A DNA stretch of 64,000 nucleotides from Agaribacterium sp. ZY112 (GCF_041346925.1 NZ_CP166840.1:3595001-3659000), one strand, 5' to 3'; shown: positions 48,467 through 59,172, numbered from the stretch's first letter. Program-made: numbers and translations. The notes: a model not told the origin generated them from the sequence alone.

Positions 48467-50203
48467 ATGAATATTCGCACTCTACTGCAACAACGTGTTC
48501 GCGCCGCCATGACCGCCGCAGGCGTTCCCGAAGAATGCAGTGCACCTATAGCACCCAGCAAGAACGCTAAGTTTGGTGACTACCAAGCCAATGGTGCCAT
48601 GGCTGCTGCCAAGGCGATGAAAAGCAAGCCTCGTGAGCTCGCCGAGAAGATCTGTGAACAACTCGATCTTGATGACATTGCCGAGCATATCGAGATCGCA
48701 GGTCCAGGTTTTATCAATATTCATTTAAAAGCAAGCTGGCTTGCCAATTCTTTACAAAAAGCGGGCGACGATAACAAGCTTGATGTCGCTATCGCTGCTA
48801 ACGAGCGTGTTGTTCTCGACTACAGCTCACCAAATCTAGCGAAAGAGATGCACGTAGGCCACCTTCGCTCAACCATTATTGGTGATGCCATTGCCCGCAC
48901 CTTAGAGTTTGTAGGCGCGGATGTCGTTAGGCAGAATCACGTTGGTGACTGGGGCACTCAGTTCGGCATGCTTATCGCTGAATTAGAAGACAAACTTGAA
49001 GAAGGCGCTGAAGCGAGCTTGGCGCTACAAGACTTAGAACTATTCTACCAAGCGGCCAAAAAGCGCTTTGATGCCGAAGCCGAGTTTGCCGATCGTGCAC
49101 GCGACTATGTTGTGCAATTACAAAGTGGCAACGAGCGTGTCTTAAAGCTATGGCAACTATTTCGCGACGTATCCCTCTCTCACAGCGCCGCTATTTATAA
49201 AAAATTAAACGTCACCTTAAATGATAAAGACATTCACGGTGAAAGTGCTTTTAACGAGGATTTAGCGGTCTTAGTTAAAGAGTTACAAGAACTTGGTTTA
49301 GCTGTTGAAGACCAAGGCGCACAAGTGTGTTTCTTAGAGGAGTTAGCTGATAAAGAAGGCAACCCTAGCCCTGTTATTGTCCAGAAAAAAGACGGTGGTT
49401 TTTTATATGCCACCACGGACTTAGCCGCCCTTCGCTATCGCACTCATAAGCTTAAAGCAGAGCGTATTCAAATTTTTACTGACGACCGCCAAAGCCTGCA
49501 TTTAAAACAGGTTTTCACTCTGGCTCGCAAAGCTAAGTTTATCCAAGAGCCTTGCAAGTTAGAGCACCGCGCTTTTGGTAAAATGCTAGGCAAAGATGGC
49601 AAGCCTTTTAAAACACGCACCGGCGGCACCGTTAAACTTGCTGAGTTACTAGACGAGGCCATCGAAAAAGCAGCTGAAGTAGTAAAGAGCAAAAACCCTA
49701 AGCTCAGTGCAGAGCAAATGGCAGAGGTGAGTCGTAAGGTCGGTATTGGTGCGGTTAAATACGCAGACTTAAGTAAAACACGCACGAATGACTATGTATT
49801 TGACTGGGACAGTATGCTGAGTTTTGAAGGCAATACTGGGCCTTATTTACAATACGCTTATACACGTATCGCCAGTGTTTTTCGCAAAGCAGAATTAGAC
49901 ATTAATAGTTTCTCATCTGAAATTGTATTGGGCGCCGAGCAAGAAAAGGCCTTAGCCTTAAAACTCATGCGCTTTTCTGAAGTACTTGAACAGATCGTAG
50001 AAGACGCCTACCCCCATGTCTTATGTACCTACTTATATGAATTAGCTAGCTTGTTTTCAAGCTTTTACGAAGCCTGCCCTATTCTAAAAGATGAGGTCAG
50101 CGACACTGAGCGCAACTCGCGCCTGATGCTAAGTAAAGCCACAGCTCGCACCCTAAGCCAAGGTTTGGATTTATTGGGTATTGAAGTGATGGAGCAGATG
50201 TAA
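48467..50203 (+). CDS. argS: Arginyl-tRNA synthetase
   Basis: The 578-residue protein has the ArgS N-terminal domain ([14 protein letters not shown]), the class I HIGH-type motif in [16 protein letters not shown], the conserved LDYSSPN lead-in, and the [16 protein letters not shown] segment that takes the place of KMSK in this enzyme, plus the C-terminal anticodon-binding helical domain. It ligates arginine to its tRNAs. Length is normal. AGGA six bases before the ATG supports the start, and a hairpin follows the stop. Confidence 0.98.
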   Translation: MNIRTLLQQRVRAAMTAAGVPEECSAPIAPSKNAKFGDYQANGAMAAAKAMKSKPRELAEKICEQLDLDDIAEHIEIAGPGFINIHLKASWLANSLQKAGDDNKLDVAIAANERVVLDYSSPNLAKEMHVGHLRSTIIGDAIARTLEFVGADVVRQNHVGDWGTQFGMLIAELEDKLEEGAEASLALQDLELFYQAAKKRFDAEAEFADRARDYVVQLQSGNERVLKLWQLFRDVSLSHSAAIYKKLNVTLNDKDIHGESAFNEDLAVLVKELQELGLAVEDQGAQVCFLEELADKEGNPSPVIVQKKDGGFLYATTDLAALRYRTHKLKAERIQIFTDDRQSLHLKQVFTLARKAKFIQEPCKLEHRAFGKMLGKDGKPFKTRTGGTVKLAELLDEAIEKAAEVVKSKNPKLSAEQMAEVSRKVGIGAVKYADLSKTRTNDYVFDWDSMLSFEGNTGPYLQYAYTRIASVFRKAELDINSFSSEIVLGAEQEKALALKLMRFSEVLEQIVEDAYPHVLCTYLYELASLFSSFYEACPILKDEVSDTERNSRLMLSKATARTLSQGLDLLGIEVMEQM

Positions 50204-50251
50204 CAATCTGCTTTAATTTAACAGCTCAAGAAAAGATGAGCGATAAACAAC

Positions 50252-50287
50252 ACACAACATAGGGCCAAGCATGCCACTATGTTGTGT
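50252..50287. terminator. Hairpin between converging argS and dinG
   Basis: ACACAACATAG (50252-50262) and CTATGTTGTGT (50277-50287) form a perfect 11-bp stem around a 14-base loop. It lies between the converging argS and dinG genes and could end both transcripts; the flanks lack a long T run. Confidence 0.65.
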
Positions 50288-50317
50288 TGCTCAAAAGACT
50301 TACCAGTAATAACCAGA

Positions 50318-52429
50318 TTAAAAGTGGCGACTAAAAGGCGGCAGGGAATTTGTAATCGCCGAGCCATAACGCTTACTAATTAAGCGCTTATCTAAAATAG
50401 AAATACGGCCGCTATCGGCTTCCGTTCGCAATAAACGACCGCAAGCTTGCACCAAGCGTATAGAGGCATCCGGCACCGTCACTTCCATAAACGCATTGCC
50501 ACCACGCGCTTCAATCCATTCAGAATAAGCAGCATCTAAAGGCTCATCCGGAACTGAAAAAGGCAGTTTGGCAATAATAACGTGCTTGCAATAATCTCCC
50601 GGTAAATCAACACCCTCTGCAAACGACGAAAGCCCCCAAATAATACTGCCCAGACCACGATCGATACGCTTTTTATGGCTTTCGATCATACGCTGCTTGC
50701 TTTCATGGCCCTGACAATGGATAAGCTCGTTTATATCAGCCGGCATAGAATCATAAACTTGTGACATTTGAGCATGTGATGAAAACAGGACTAAGGTGCC
50801 CTCTTTCTTATCAATAATCTCGGGTAATAGCTCAACTAAACTCTGTGTATGTTCAAAACTGCGATTGGCCTCAACAGCCTCATTAGGAATAATTAATTCG
50901 CCACGAGAAAAATCAAACGGGCTAGGAACGGCCTCAAAAGAGGCATTATCAAACAAGCCCGCACGCAGTTTAAAGCGATCAAATTTATTAAGTGCACGTA
51001 TTGTCGCCGAGGTCACTACAGCACCACAGCAACGTGACCACAAGCCTTTATTTAACAAGCCCGATGCCAATACTGGGCTTGAAACAAATTCATAATCAAG
51101 CGGTTCACTGTCTGTATGCAAGGTTACCCAACGCGCCCAAGGGGCTTTTTCATCAAAGCTTGTTTCTTTGTAACTTTGCCACAAAGATAAACTCGCTTCG
51201 GCTCTAGATACGGAGCTGCCAAGTATATTTAACATCGTCTCCATTGCTTGAGCAGGAACCGCACGACTTTCTTCATTAATAAGCGTATCGATTTCTTTAT
51301 GCAGCTTCTCAAGCAACTCATGTAAAGCCGCTAATGCTCGGCTAGCTTTACGAGCGAACTCTTGTAGCTCTTCTCTTACCTCGCCTTTTTCAAAACGCAG
51401 GCGTGGGCTGTATTGGTCAACATCAATATCTTCACAAATATCACGCACTAAAGGTAAAGCTTCTTCAAAAATAGTTCGGCATTCTTTAAAACGTGATTCT
51501 AAAGGCTGAGCAAGTTGAACAAAATGGCTTAACTCTTCTACCGCTTTTATTTGTTTTGGCCATTGCCCCTCACTTTGCCCCAACCAACGTATCGTACCGC
51601 GATAACGGCTGTGGCTCGCAAAATGGCTCAGGGCTTTATCGGGTAAATGGTGGCCTTCATCAAACACATAAATACTGTTTTCCGGTGCTGGTAAAATTGC
51701 ACCACCGCCTAGGGCCAAATCAGCTAATACAAGATCGTGATTAGCCACAATAACATCGGCCTCATCCATGGCAGCCCGAGCATTATAAAAAGCACAATCG
51801 CGGATATTGGGGCATTTACGACCTAGACATTGACGATGATCGGTGGTGACACGAGACCATGTTGTGGCATCAAGTTCAGTTTCCCAACTGTCCCTATCAC
51901 CATCCCAGTGACCATCGGCACATTTATCCATCATTTTTTGATAAAGTACTTTGTCACTCGAACTGACGGCGATGATTTCATCTTCGTACATCGCTGCTGC
52001 GCTGTCTTCAATATCGCTAACAACTCGCTCTAATTTATTTAAACATAAATAACGGCCACGGCCTTTCGCTAAGCAAAAACTAAACTTTAAGCCGCTTTGT
52101 CTTAATAAATCGGGAAGATCTTTGTGCAAAACTTGCTCTTGCAGAGCAATCGTTGCCGTAGAAAGTACCAGGGTTTTATCGTAGTGCGCAGCAAGAGGGA
52201 TAGACGCTAATAAATACGCAACGGTTTTACCAGTACCAGTACCAGCTTCAACAACCGAGATGTTTTTTTCGGTGATGTTATGACCTTCGTCATCTAGGTC
52301 GATATTGCCAAGCGTGCGAGCAATCTCGGCCACCATAAGCTTTTGCCCATAGCGGGGCTTAAGTTCTTTAGCTTCTAAAAACTGGGTATAGGCTTTTTGT
52401 ATCGTGCGCTTTACGTCATCACCGAGCAT
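50318..52429 (-). CDS. dinG: DinG-type ATP-dependent DNA helicase
   Basis: The 703-residue protein has Walker A EAGTGTGKTVAYL, an iron-sulfur-cluster region with the cysteines spaced in RYLCLNKLE, DKCADG and QCLGRKCPNIRDC, the DEGH Walker B at DEGHHLP, and the later SFAEGVDLPG and QACGRLLR motifs of the XPD/DinG group. It resolves R-loops and damaged forks. It begins two bases after the acyltransferase stop, so the two are probably cotranscribed. Length is normal. Confidence 0.93.
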   Translation of the reverse strand: MLGDDVKRTIQKAYTQFLEAKELKPRYGQKLMVAEIARTLGNIDLDDEGHNITEKNISVVEAGTGTGKTVAYLLASIPLAAHYDKTLVLSTATIALQEQVLHKDLPDLLRQSGLKFSFCLAKGRGRYLCLNKLERVVSDIEDSAAAMYEDEIIAVSSSDKVLYQKMMDKCADGHWDGDRDSWETELDATTWSRVTTDHRQCLGRKCPNIRDCAFYNARAAMDEADVIVANHDLVLADLALGGGAILPAPENSIYVFDEGHHLPDKALSHFASHSRYRGTIRWLGQSEGQWPKQIKAVEELSHFVQLAQPLESRFKECRTIFEEALPLVRDICEDIDVDQYSPRLRFEKGEVREELQEFARKASRALAALHELLEKLHKEIDTLINEESRAVPAQAMETMLNILGSSVSRAEASLSLWQSYKETSFDEKAPWARWVTLHTDSEPLDYEFVSSPVLASGLLNKGLWSRCCGAVVTSATIRALNKFDRFKLRAGLFDNASFEAVPSPFDFSRGELIIPNEAVEANRSFEHTQSLVELLPEIIDKKEGTLVLFSSHAQMSQVYDSMPADINELIHCQGHESKQRMIESHKKRIDRGLGSIIWGLSSFAEGVDLPGDYCKHVIIAKLPFSVPDEPLDAAYSEWIEARGGNAFMEVTVPDASIRLVQACGRLLRTEADSGRISILDKRLISKRYGSAITNSLPPFSRHF

Positions 52430-52431
52430 AG

Positions 52432-53583
52432 CTATTCCGCCGCGAGTCTATCGCGAACAGGGTTAGCATAACTGGCCAAAAAAGTAGCTTGCTGTTCAGT
52501 GGGAATGGTTGCTAAACGAGCATTAAATACTTGTCTTTCACGGCTTAAGTCTTGCTCCGAAAAGGTCTTGGAGCCTGCACCCACCTTGACCTTTGGCGCT
52601 TCAGATTCAAGTAATTCGTAAGCAATTGCATTGCTTGCCTGCAAACGATAGTTGCTTAGGATTTGTTTATCGAGCTCGGCGGTCACCGCTTCAGAGTCTT
52701 CATAATCACCAGCTAAAGGCTGACCAAAAGCAACGTGAATATGCCCTTTAAAACCAGTAATACCGCGGGCAATACTTTGTACGTCTTCTTGCTCACCTTT
52801 TTCATAAGCTCCTTGGGCATCTTTTAAATACAGCTCACGCGCCTTATCCGCATCACAAGGGTCGTATTCATAACTGATGGTAACCGGTACGATACGGCTT
52901 TGCTCAATAAACTCAGCTAAGGCTTGGCCTTTACTTTTGCTTAAAGACAACATGCTAATAATGGCTGAGTTGGTTCTGTCTTTACCATCCTTTGCTCGAC
53001 CTTCACGTTGAGCGATCCATACATTCTCACCATCATTGGCAACGGAATGTTGAATATAGGCAGAGAGCAACTTAGCCGCTTTTAGTTTTTCACGAGGCTT
53101 AGTCGCTGAACGATTAACGATAAAACTTTTATTAAGTCGCATTAAATCACTAGCAAACGGTTTAGTTAGCAGGTTATCGCCAATCGCAATACGCAAAGTG
53201 CCAAAGCCTGCGCGATATAGGGCAAGATTTACAACGGCTGGGTCCATCGCGATATCGCGATGGTTACTAATAAACAAATAGCTTTGTTTATTATCGAGTA
53301 GCTCTAAGCCTGAAACAGTCAAACTGCTGCTGCTTTCATCGAGTGCTTTAACTAAATAACCTTCAATTTCGGCTTGTAAATCACTCACACTGTGAATCTT
53401 ACTTGCCGCCTGCTTTAGCTTATAACGAACTAAAGGGCGCAATATTGATGCAAATTTAAGTGCCACAGGGCCTAATTTGACGCGTAGAATAGCATCTAGA
53501 AATTCGCGATCCTGTAATAGCCGAGCAATGACTTCAGCAACTTCATCATCGTTGTAAGGACGAATTTCATCAAAATTGGACAT
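52432..53583 (-). CDS. PlsC-like acyltransferase
   Basis: The protein has the glycerolphosphate-acyltransferase motif NHRDIAMD near residue 108 (with a five-residue spacer between His and Asp, a variant seen in a subfamily of these enzymes), FIVNRS and EGRAKDGKD later in the fold. It is probably an acyl transfer enzyme of phospholipid synthesis. The start is placed at MSNFDEIR (53583) because the 22-residue extension of the longer frame has no support; GAGG lies 11 bases upstream. It shares a transcript with dinG. The substrate is not established. Confidence 0.8.
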   Translation of the reverse strand: MSNFDEIRPYNDDEVAEVIARLLQDREFLDAILRVKLGPVALKFASILRPLVRYKLKQAASKIHSVSDLQAEIEGYLVKALDESSSSLTVSGLELLDNKQSYLFISNHRDIAMDPAVVNLALYRAGFGTLRIAIGDNLLTKPFASDLMRLNKSFIVNRSATKPREKLKAAKLLSAYIQHSVANDGENVWIAQREGRAKDGKDRTNSAIISMLSLSKSKGQALAEFIEQSRIVPVTISYEYDPCDADKARELYLKDAQGAYEKGEQEDVQSIARGITGFKGHIHVAFGQPLAGDYEDSEAVTAELDKQILSNYRLQASNAIAYELLESEAPKVKVGAGSKTFSEQDLSRERQVFNARLATIPTEQQATFLASYANPVRDRLAAE

Positions 53584-53786
53584 GAACGGTGTGACCTCAG
53601 CACAAAAATACAGCAATAAAGGTAAACAATGAGCTAAGCCACCCATCAACCTAAGTTAAGCAAAGCCGCGCATTATAAGGCTAAGGCTCAGTAAAAACGA
53701 CACATTGCGATGTTCGCAGCAAGAAATAAAAGCGAAATCGTAATAAGTTCTAAGAAAGCACATCACGAGAAGCTATATAGAGATAT

Positions 53787-55079
53787 ATGAATATCTTACT
53801 AGTAGAAGACAGCGCCACGGTACGTAGGGCCATGCAAAGCCACATCACTGTTGCAGGGCACCAATGCGTAACTGTCGAAAGTGGTGAGCAAGCGATGCAA
53901 ATACTTGATCCCGATCTTATCGACATGATCATTATTGATGTGCAGATGCCTGGCTTAGATGGCTTTGAAACCACACGTTTAATTCGTGAGCAATTCGCAG
54001 AACTCTGGATTCCGATAATTTTTGTTACCGGAGACAGCGACGAGCAAAGCTTTAAGAAAGGCATCGAAGTGGGCGGTGATGATTATCTGATTAAACCCAT
54101 AAGCCCGGTTATTCTACAAGCCAAAATTAAAGCGATGCAGCGTTTGGTCAATATGCGCGACCAAATGCATAAAATGAACAAAAAGCTACGTGAACTGGGT
54201 GATAGAGACGGTTTAACGGGCCTGTTTAACCGCCGAAGCTTCGATCAAAAAGCTGCTGAAGCGTGGCGTCACGCAGCTAGACACAAAAAAGCGGCGAGTA
54301 TTCTTCTTATCGATATTGATCACTTTAAGCAATACAACCAACGCTATGGCCACCTTGCTGGCGATGAATGCCTCAAGGCTGTAGCCAAATGTGTGTCTGA
54401 ACTCACCAATCGCAGTGACGACATTAGCGCACGCTACAGTAGCGAGCAATTTATTATCTTATTACCAGAAACCGACTTTGATGGCGCTGAGCACCTTGCT
54501 GAAACATTGAGGGAGTCGGTAGAACGCTTAGATATTCGCCACGGCATCTCAAGCACTCGAGCCCTCACAGTCAGTATTGGCGGCGCTAGCTTGCACTACA
54601 CCACGGGCTGTCAGGTATCGACATTGATCAACTCGGCACAGAAGTCGCTGCGCGAGAGTAAATACAACGGCCGTAATTGCGCACATGTAACAGATTATAA
54701 CAACCTGCATAGCGCGCTCATGATTGAGCATGATATGGATATGAAGGATGAGATTATTCCATTGCTACAAGGGCACTGTGAAATCACAGAGCAAAAACAT
54801 GCCAATAGCCCAGACGCTGAGGCAATTAATAATAAACCGGAACTGGTTATTTTGACTATCGAGAACGAGCTGGATGTCAGCATCGTGCTCTACAAGAAGC
54901 TTAAAGAAAGTACGATGGTAGCAGAGGCTCCACTATTAGTTCTATCACCACTGGGAGCCGATAGACTCAAGCGCCTTAGCCTTTCACTCGGAGCAAAAAG
55001 CTACTTAAGTACGCCCTTAGATCAACACCAATTAATCGCGCGTATAGACGAGATTCTACTTAAGCCTGCTTACACATAG
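53787..55079 (+). CDS. Response regulator with a degenerate GGDEF domain
   Basis: The N-terminal receiver is complete (E7 D8 pocket, D51 phosphorylation site, K103 in LIKP). The following diguanylate-cyclase-like domain (about 130-300) has DGLTGLFNRRSF and LLIDIDHFKQYNQRYGH, but the active-site GGDEF is replaced by SSEQF (residues 218-222), so catalysis is doubtful. Residues about 350-425 (LVILTIENELDV, then LLVLSPLGADRLKRL, then AKSYLSTPLDQHQL) look like a second, eroded receiver. The layout receiver-GGDEF-like-receiver-like suggests a c-di-GMP sensor or scaffolding role. The ATG at 53787 opens the receiver. Confidence 0.83.
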   Translation: MNILLVEDSATVRRAMQSHITVAGHQCVTVESGEQAMQILDPDLIDMIIIDVQMPGLDGFETTRLIREQFAELWIPIIFVTGDSDEQSFKKGIEVGGDDYLIKPISPVILQAKIKAMQRLVNMRDQMHKMNKKLRELGDRDGLTGLFNRRSFDQKAAEAWRHAARHKKAASILLIDIDHFKQYNQRYGHLAGDECLKAVAKCVSELTNRSDDISARYSSEQFIILLPETDFDGAEHLAETLRESVERLDIRHGISSTRALTVSIGGASLHYTTGCQVSTLINSAQKSLRESKYNGRNCAHVTDYNNLHSALMIEHDMDMKDEIIPLLQGHCEITEQKHANSPDAEAINNKPELVILTIENELDVSIVLYKKLKESTMVAEAPLLVLSPLGADRLKRLSLSLGAKSYLSTPLDQHQLIARIDEILLKPAYT

Positions 55080-55092
55080 GAGCTAACAACGA

Positions 55093-55560
55093 CTAGTTGA
55101 TGCTTTTACGTACACACAACCAAAGCAAACATAAATCGGCCTGATTTTTAGATGACTTATCGGCTTTGTCATCAACACCACCAATTTCTGAGCCGCTTAT
55201 TTGACCATCTTTATTTTGATCTAAGCGAGAGAAGCTACCAAGATAACTGGCATATTCTTCCGCTGTTACTTGGCCATCCTGATTAGAGTCTAGGGTATCA
55301 AAACGCGCTTTAAGCAAAGGCAGACGTTTTTGCTGGTCTACCAGCTCATATTCATCAAAACTCACTTGCCCATCGAGATTACTATCGAGACGAGTAAAGA
55401 CTTGCTTGCGCTTCATCTCTACTTCACTTGTACTAATTGCTCTATCACCATTGGCATCATAACGAGCCAACAACCGCTGATCCTCAGCACTTAATCCCTC
55501 TGCCCATATCTGACTGCTTAGAGCAAAACAGCCAAGGAGCATAGAACACGCTATCTTCAT
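55093..55560 (-). CDS. Secreted EF-hand protein
   Basis: After a signal peptide (MKIACSMLLGCFALSSQIWA) the 155-residue protein has four EF-hand loops: DANGDRAISTSE, DSNLDGQVSFDE, DSNQDGQVTAEE and DQNKDGQISGSE, each with the Asp/Asn ligands and the Glu-12 position. They would bind calcium in the periplasm or outside. GGAGGCG precedes the start. The last 20 residues are hydrophobic and odd (LCLLWLCVRKSIN), perhaps from a small frame change at the 3' end. Confidence 0.85.
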   Translation of the reverse strand: MKIACSMLLGCFALSSQIWAEGLSAEDQRLLARYDANGDRAISTSEVEMKRKQVFTRLDSNLDGQVSFDEYELVDQQKRLPLLKARFDTLDSNQDGQVTAEEYASYLGSFSRLDQNKDGQISGSEIGGVDDKADKSSKNQADLCLLWLCVRKSIN

Positions 55561-55759
55561 AAAGCGCCTCCTGAGAGCACATTTTAATTATTGTCAGATT
55601 GTATCCTCCAATCATACCCCCTAGAGCAACTCAAGTGACATAGCTAAATCACAATTAACCACTCTAATTTAGACTAAAAACCTCTAGAATCGCTAAGCAG
55701 GCAATAAAGCAGCTATATAGTTACAATTAGCGGCAGATAGCAACAATTTTGGTCTCAAA

Positions 55760-56761
55760 CTAGGTTCTTCGATGATACCAATTCACCTCACGTGCACTCT
55801 TATCAACCTGATCTGCAACATCTAAAATTAAAGCAAATAAGGCCATACGGACAAGTACACCATTATCCGCTTGACGGAAAATGGCTAAGTTGGGGTTTTG
55901 GTTTAAATCGTTGTCTAGCTCATTAGCACCAGAGCGTGAGTCTCTAGGAAGTGGGTGCATGATAACGGTATTAGGCTGGCAGTACTTTGTATAAATCTGC
56001 TGGTTTAAGCGAAAACGCCCTCGATACAAATCGGCCTCTTCTTGGCTCTCAAAGCGCTCTTCTTGAATACGGGTTGAATAGACAATATCAACGCTGCCAA
56101 TACCATCGGTAAGCTCATTGCTCACCTCCACACTATGGCCCGCCAAACGCATCTCTTCAATGTAGGATTCAGGCATGCTCAGCTCAGCCGGCGATACCAA
56201 CACAACATGAATGTTACGATAAAGTTTGAGTAGTCGAATGAGGCTGTGTACAGTGCGACCAAATTTAAGATCGCCAATCATGGCAATTCGCAAGCCATCA
56301 AGACTGCGGCCAACTTCTTTTTGAATGGTGTAAAGATCGAGCAGCGCTTGGCTTGGATGCTCATTAGCACCATCACCACCGTTTACCACAGGAACACGGC
56401 TTGCCGCAGCAAATTCACCAACAGAGCCTGACTCGGGGTGGCGCATGCATATCACATCACTATAACCACTCAAAACCCGAGCCGTATCATAAAGGCTTTC
56501 ACCTTTGGCAATAGCTGAGCTCTTAAAGCCCGTCGTCTCGCGCACTTCACCACCAAGTAAGTTAAACGCACAACCAAAACTCACGCGCGTTCGAGTGCTG
56601 GGTTCAAAGAACATATTTCCAAGAATGGCGCCCTCAAGAACGCGTGTAACCAGCTGCCGCTTGGCATAAGGCTCCATTTTGTCAGCAACCGCAAAAATCT
56701 TTTCAATATCTGCGCGCTCAAACTGATCCACAGATAAAATACTTGCACCGGCAAAATTCAC
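55760..56761 (-). CDS. pyrB: Aspartate carbamoyltransferase catalytic subunit
   Basis: The FFEPSTRTRVSF carbamoyl-phosphate motif and the HPSQALLDLYT and HPLPR blocks are intact. The start is taken as the GTG at 56761, which has a strong GAGGAGA site upstream; the TTG frame opening at 56776 places that site in codons. The protein has about 333 residues and makes carbamoyl-aspartate in pyrimidine synthesis. No pyrI or pyrC relative is adjacent, so its complex partner cannot be given. Confidence 0.95.
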   Translation of the reverse strand: MNFAGASILSVDQFERADIEKIFAVADKMEPYAKRQLVTRVLEGAILGNMFFEPSTRTRVSFGCAFNLLGGEVRETTGFKSSAIAKGESLYDTARVLSGYSDVICMRHPESGSVGEFAAASRVPVVNGGDGANEHPSQALLDLYTIQKEVGRSLDGLRIAMIGDLKFGRTVHSLIRLLKLYRNIHVVLVSPAELSMPESYIEEMRLAGHSVEVSNELTDGIGSVDIVYSTRIQEERFESQEEADLYRGRFRLNQQIYTKYCQPNTVIMHPLPRDSRSGANELDNDLNQNPNLAIFRQADNGVLVRMALFALILDVADQVDKSAREVNWYHRRT

Positions 56762-56898
56762 CTTAACTCTCCTCAATTTAACTCTACTTAACTAGGCGGC
56801 TATTGTAGCCTTGCGCGCCTTCATCCGCTGCACTATTTACAGCTCAATTTCTCAACAGGCAAGCCAAAACCTGCAATGATTAAGGCATAACTAAATAC

Positions 56899-57624
56899 CT
56901 AACGATAGCGCTGATAGGTATCGAGCACCCAAGCCTTAACGGACTCAAACTCTGCCACGTCGCGTTGAAAGTCGACCGGCATAGATTCAGGCCACATAAG
57001 GTCATATTTGTTTGGCTGAAACAAAGGGGCCAACAACGCGGCCACAGCCAAATCCGCTCGACTAAAGTCAGAACCAAGCAATCGGCTATTCGATTCGACA
57101 TAAGGCTTAAGCTTTATTATCGCCAGCTTAAGCGCCTCTTTTGCTTTTTCTACTCGCTGCTCATTGAGTTGTAAGCCCTGACGTAAAGCGGCAGCTACTT
57201 TCTCATAGGTCAAATCGATATAAAAACGGCCATACCACGGCCCTCTATCGCAAAACATAGGCTTGAGTAAATCAGGCCTATCTAACAAATGATAATAAGC
57301 CAAAATACGGACATTAACGGCTATCTCTGCATCCGCCCATGCTTCCCACTCTTTTGCCTGTAAGGCGAGGTCTGAATCATCTGGGGTTAATGAAAAGCGA
57401 GGGTATTCATCATCAAGAAAGCTAATAATATCTGATGAGTTGGCCAAGATTTGGCAGCCATCTTTTAACACAGGCACCGCTGTTTGCCCCGTCATCTTCT
57501 TAACCGGGCGCGCATGTAAGCCCGGCAATAGATTTTTAGTGCGATAGGGTAGCCGCTTATAAGCCAGCGCCCAGCGTACTTTCTCACAGTAATGTGACAC
57601 CGGCATTTGGTATAAAGTGATCAT
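56899..57624 (-). CDS. Glutathione S-transferase-like protein
   Basis: The 241-residue protein has an N-terminal thioredoxin-fold domain (ITLYQMPVSHYCEKVRWAL, then the cis-Pro loop TAVPVLKDG and NSSDIISFLDD) and a helical C-terminal domain with FSRADLAVAALLAPLF. The active-site residue is the Ser/Cys region near SHYCEK rather than a classical CPxC. The substrate is unknown. The frame is intact with no close partner gene. Confidence 0.82.
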   Translation of the reverse strand: MITLYQMPVSHYCEKVRWALAYKRLPYRTKNLLPGLHARPVKKMTGQTAVPVLKDGCQILANSSDIISFLDDEYPRFSLTPDDSDLALQAKEWEAWADAEIAVNVRILAYYHLLDRPDLLKPMFCDRGPWYGRFYIDLTYEKVAAALRQGLQLNEQRVEKAKEALKLAIIKLKPYVESNSRLLGSDFSRADLAVAALLAPLFQPNKYDLMWPESMPVDFQRDVAEFESVKAWVLDTYQRYR

Positions 57625-57741
57625 AAACTTGTATTCCTATTTACTAGGTTCACGCAAAATTTTTATACATAGCTAATAGTCAACTAAAAGCATCATTTGA
57701 CCCGATAGGTCTTTACTAGGGCTGAACAAGAAAACACTCGA

Positions 57742-59172
57742 CTAAGAAAAATAGCTTTGTCTTTTAAGATCCGCCCAAGCACTAAGTTCAGAAAGTATGT
57801 GTTGCGCACGCGGGTCCCCCTCTCGCTCAAGCATTAATTCAGAAACACGTAATTCCAAAGCACTTAAACTCAGTAAGCCAGGCTCCCCCTCTTGCAGTCT
57901 ATGCTTCACAAATTTCAACCAAGCTAAACGCTGCTCAGGGCTTAAGGTTTCAGGGTGGTTCCTTGCCTGATAGCGGTTTACGAAGCCATTCAAGCGCGTA
58001 TCTTCAAAGTGCCAAGAGCGGCCATCAAAGGCATCTGCTCCCTTGTCTCTCAACAAACGAGACAGGGTTTTATCCACATCACTTATAAAACCCTCATATA
58101 ACTGCTGCTCAGGGTCTTCTCGCCCCTCGAAATCTGAATCTGCAAACACTTGGCGTAATTTATACTCAAGCTCCATCGGCAATATACGCTGCCAATGTGC
58201 TTCGCAGGTATGCCTATCAATACCCAAGCGCTCGGCGTGAGACTCGTTCAACATGCGAGTAGGCAGCAATACTGGGCACTTATTTAAATGCACCAATTTA
58301 ATCGGCAAGCGCTGAACACCTTCAGGTAAATCCTCTTGTTTACTAAAGATACGTTCACGTATAGCTTCTGCATCAAGCACGTCTAAAGACGTTGGGTCGA
58401 CGCTTAAGTCATAACATATAACGGCGTTATTGTTTTTAGGGTGAGCAGCTAGCGGTACAATCAATCCTGCACAACCTCGCTCTGTCGAGAACATAGAACT
58501 AATATGCAAGAGCGGCTTACGCGCACGAATATCAATCATGTTACTAACCGCACGCTTAGTACGATGCTCGAACAAATAATCATACAAATTCGGCTGCTTG
58601 TCTTTCACTAAGCGAGCCAAGGCAATGGTTGCTTCAACATCAGAAAAGGCATCATGAGCTGCGCTGTGTGTAATGCCGTTGGCGGCTGTTAGTAGCTCCA
58701 GTTTAAAGCTCGGTTTTCCATCAACTTTAGGCCATTCAAAACCCTCGGGCCGCAAGGCATAGACCAGACGCATCATATCAATAATATCCCAACGGCTATT
58801 GCCATTACGCCACTCACGCTCATAGGGGTCATAAAAGTTACGAAACAAGGTGTAGCGCGTCATTTCATCATCAAAGCGTAAGCTGTTGTAGCCCACACCA
58901 ACCGTGCCGGGCAAAGCTAACTCTCGATGAATAGCAGAAATAAATTCTGCCTCATTAAGCCCATGCTCTTGAGCCTTTTGCGGGCTAATACCAGTAACTA
59001 GACAGGCCTCTGGGTGTGGTAATATATCTTCCGGTGGCTTACAAAAAAGCACCAAAGGCTCACCAATAATATTGAGTTCTTTATCTGTGCGTACACCGGC
59101 AAATTGGCTAGGCCTATCGATTGCCGGATTTGCCCCCCAGCTTTCATAGTCATGCCAATATAAAGTTGCCAT
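57742..59172 (-). CDS. sbcB: Exodeoxyribonuclease I
   Basis: The 476-residue protein has the DEDDh exonuclease core: YWHDYESWG (first acidic pair), NSLRFDDEMTRYTLFRNFYDPYEREW, and HSAAHDAFSDVEATIALARL (His and last Asp), then the SH3-like and C-terminal regions of ExoI. It degrades single-stranded DNA 3'-5' and takes part in recombination and mismatch repair. Length matches the family. No operon partner. Confidence 0.93.
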   Translation of the reverse strand: MATLYWHDYESWGANPAIDRPSQFAGVRTDKELNIIGEPLVLFCKPPEDILPHPEACLVTGISPQKAQEHGLNEAEFISAIHRELALPGTVGVGYNSLRFDDEMTRYTLFRNFYDPYEREWRNGNSRWDIIDMMRLVYALRPEGFEWPKVDGKPSFKLELLTAANGITHSAAHDAFSDVEATIALARLVKDKQPNLYDYLFEHRTKRAVSNMIDIRARKPLLHISSMFSTERGCAGLIVPLAAHPKNNNAVICYDLSVDPTSLDVLDAEAIRERIFSKQEDLPEGVQRLPIKLVHLNKCPVLLPTRMLNESHAERLGIDRHTCEAHWQRILPMELEYKLRQVFADSDFEGREDPEQQLYEGFISDVDKTLSRLLRDKGADAFDGRSWHFEDTRLNGFVNRYQARNHPETLSPEQRLAWLKFVKHRLQEGEPGLLSLSALELRVSELMLEREGDPRAQHILSELSAWADLKRQSYFS

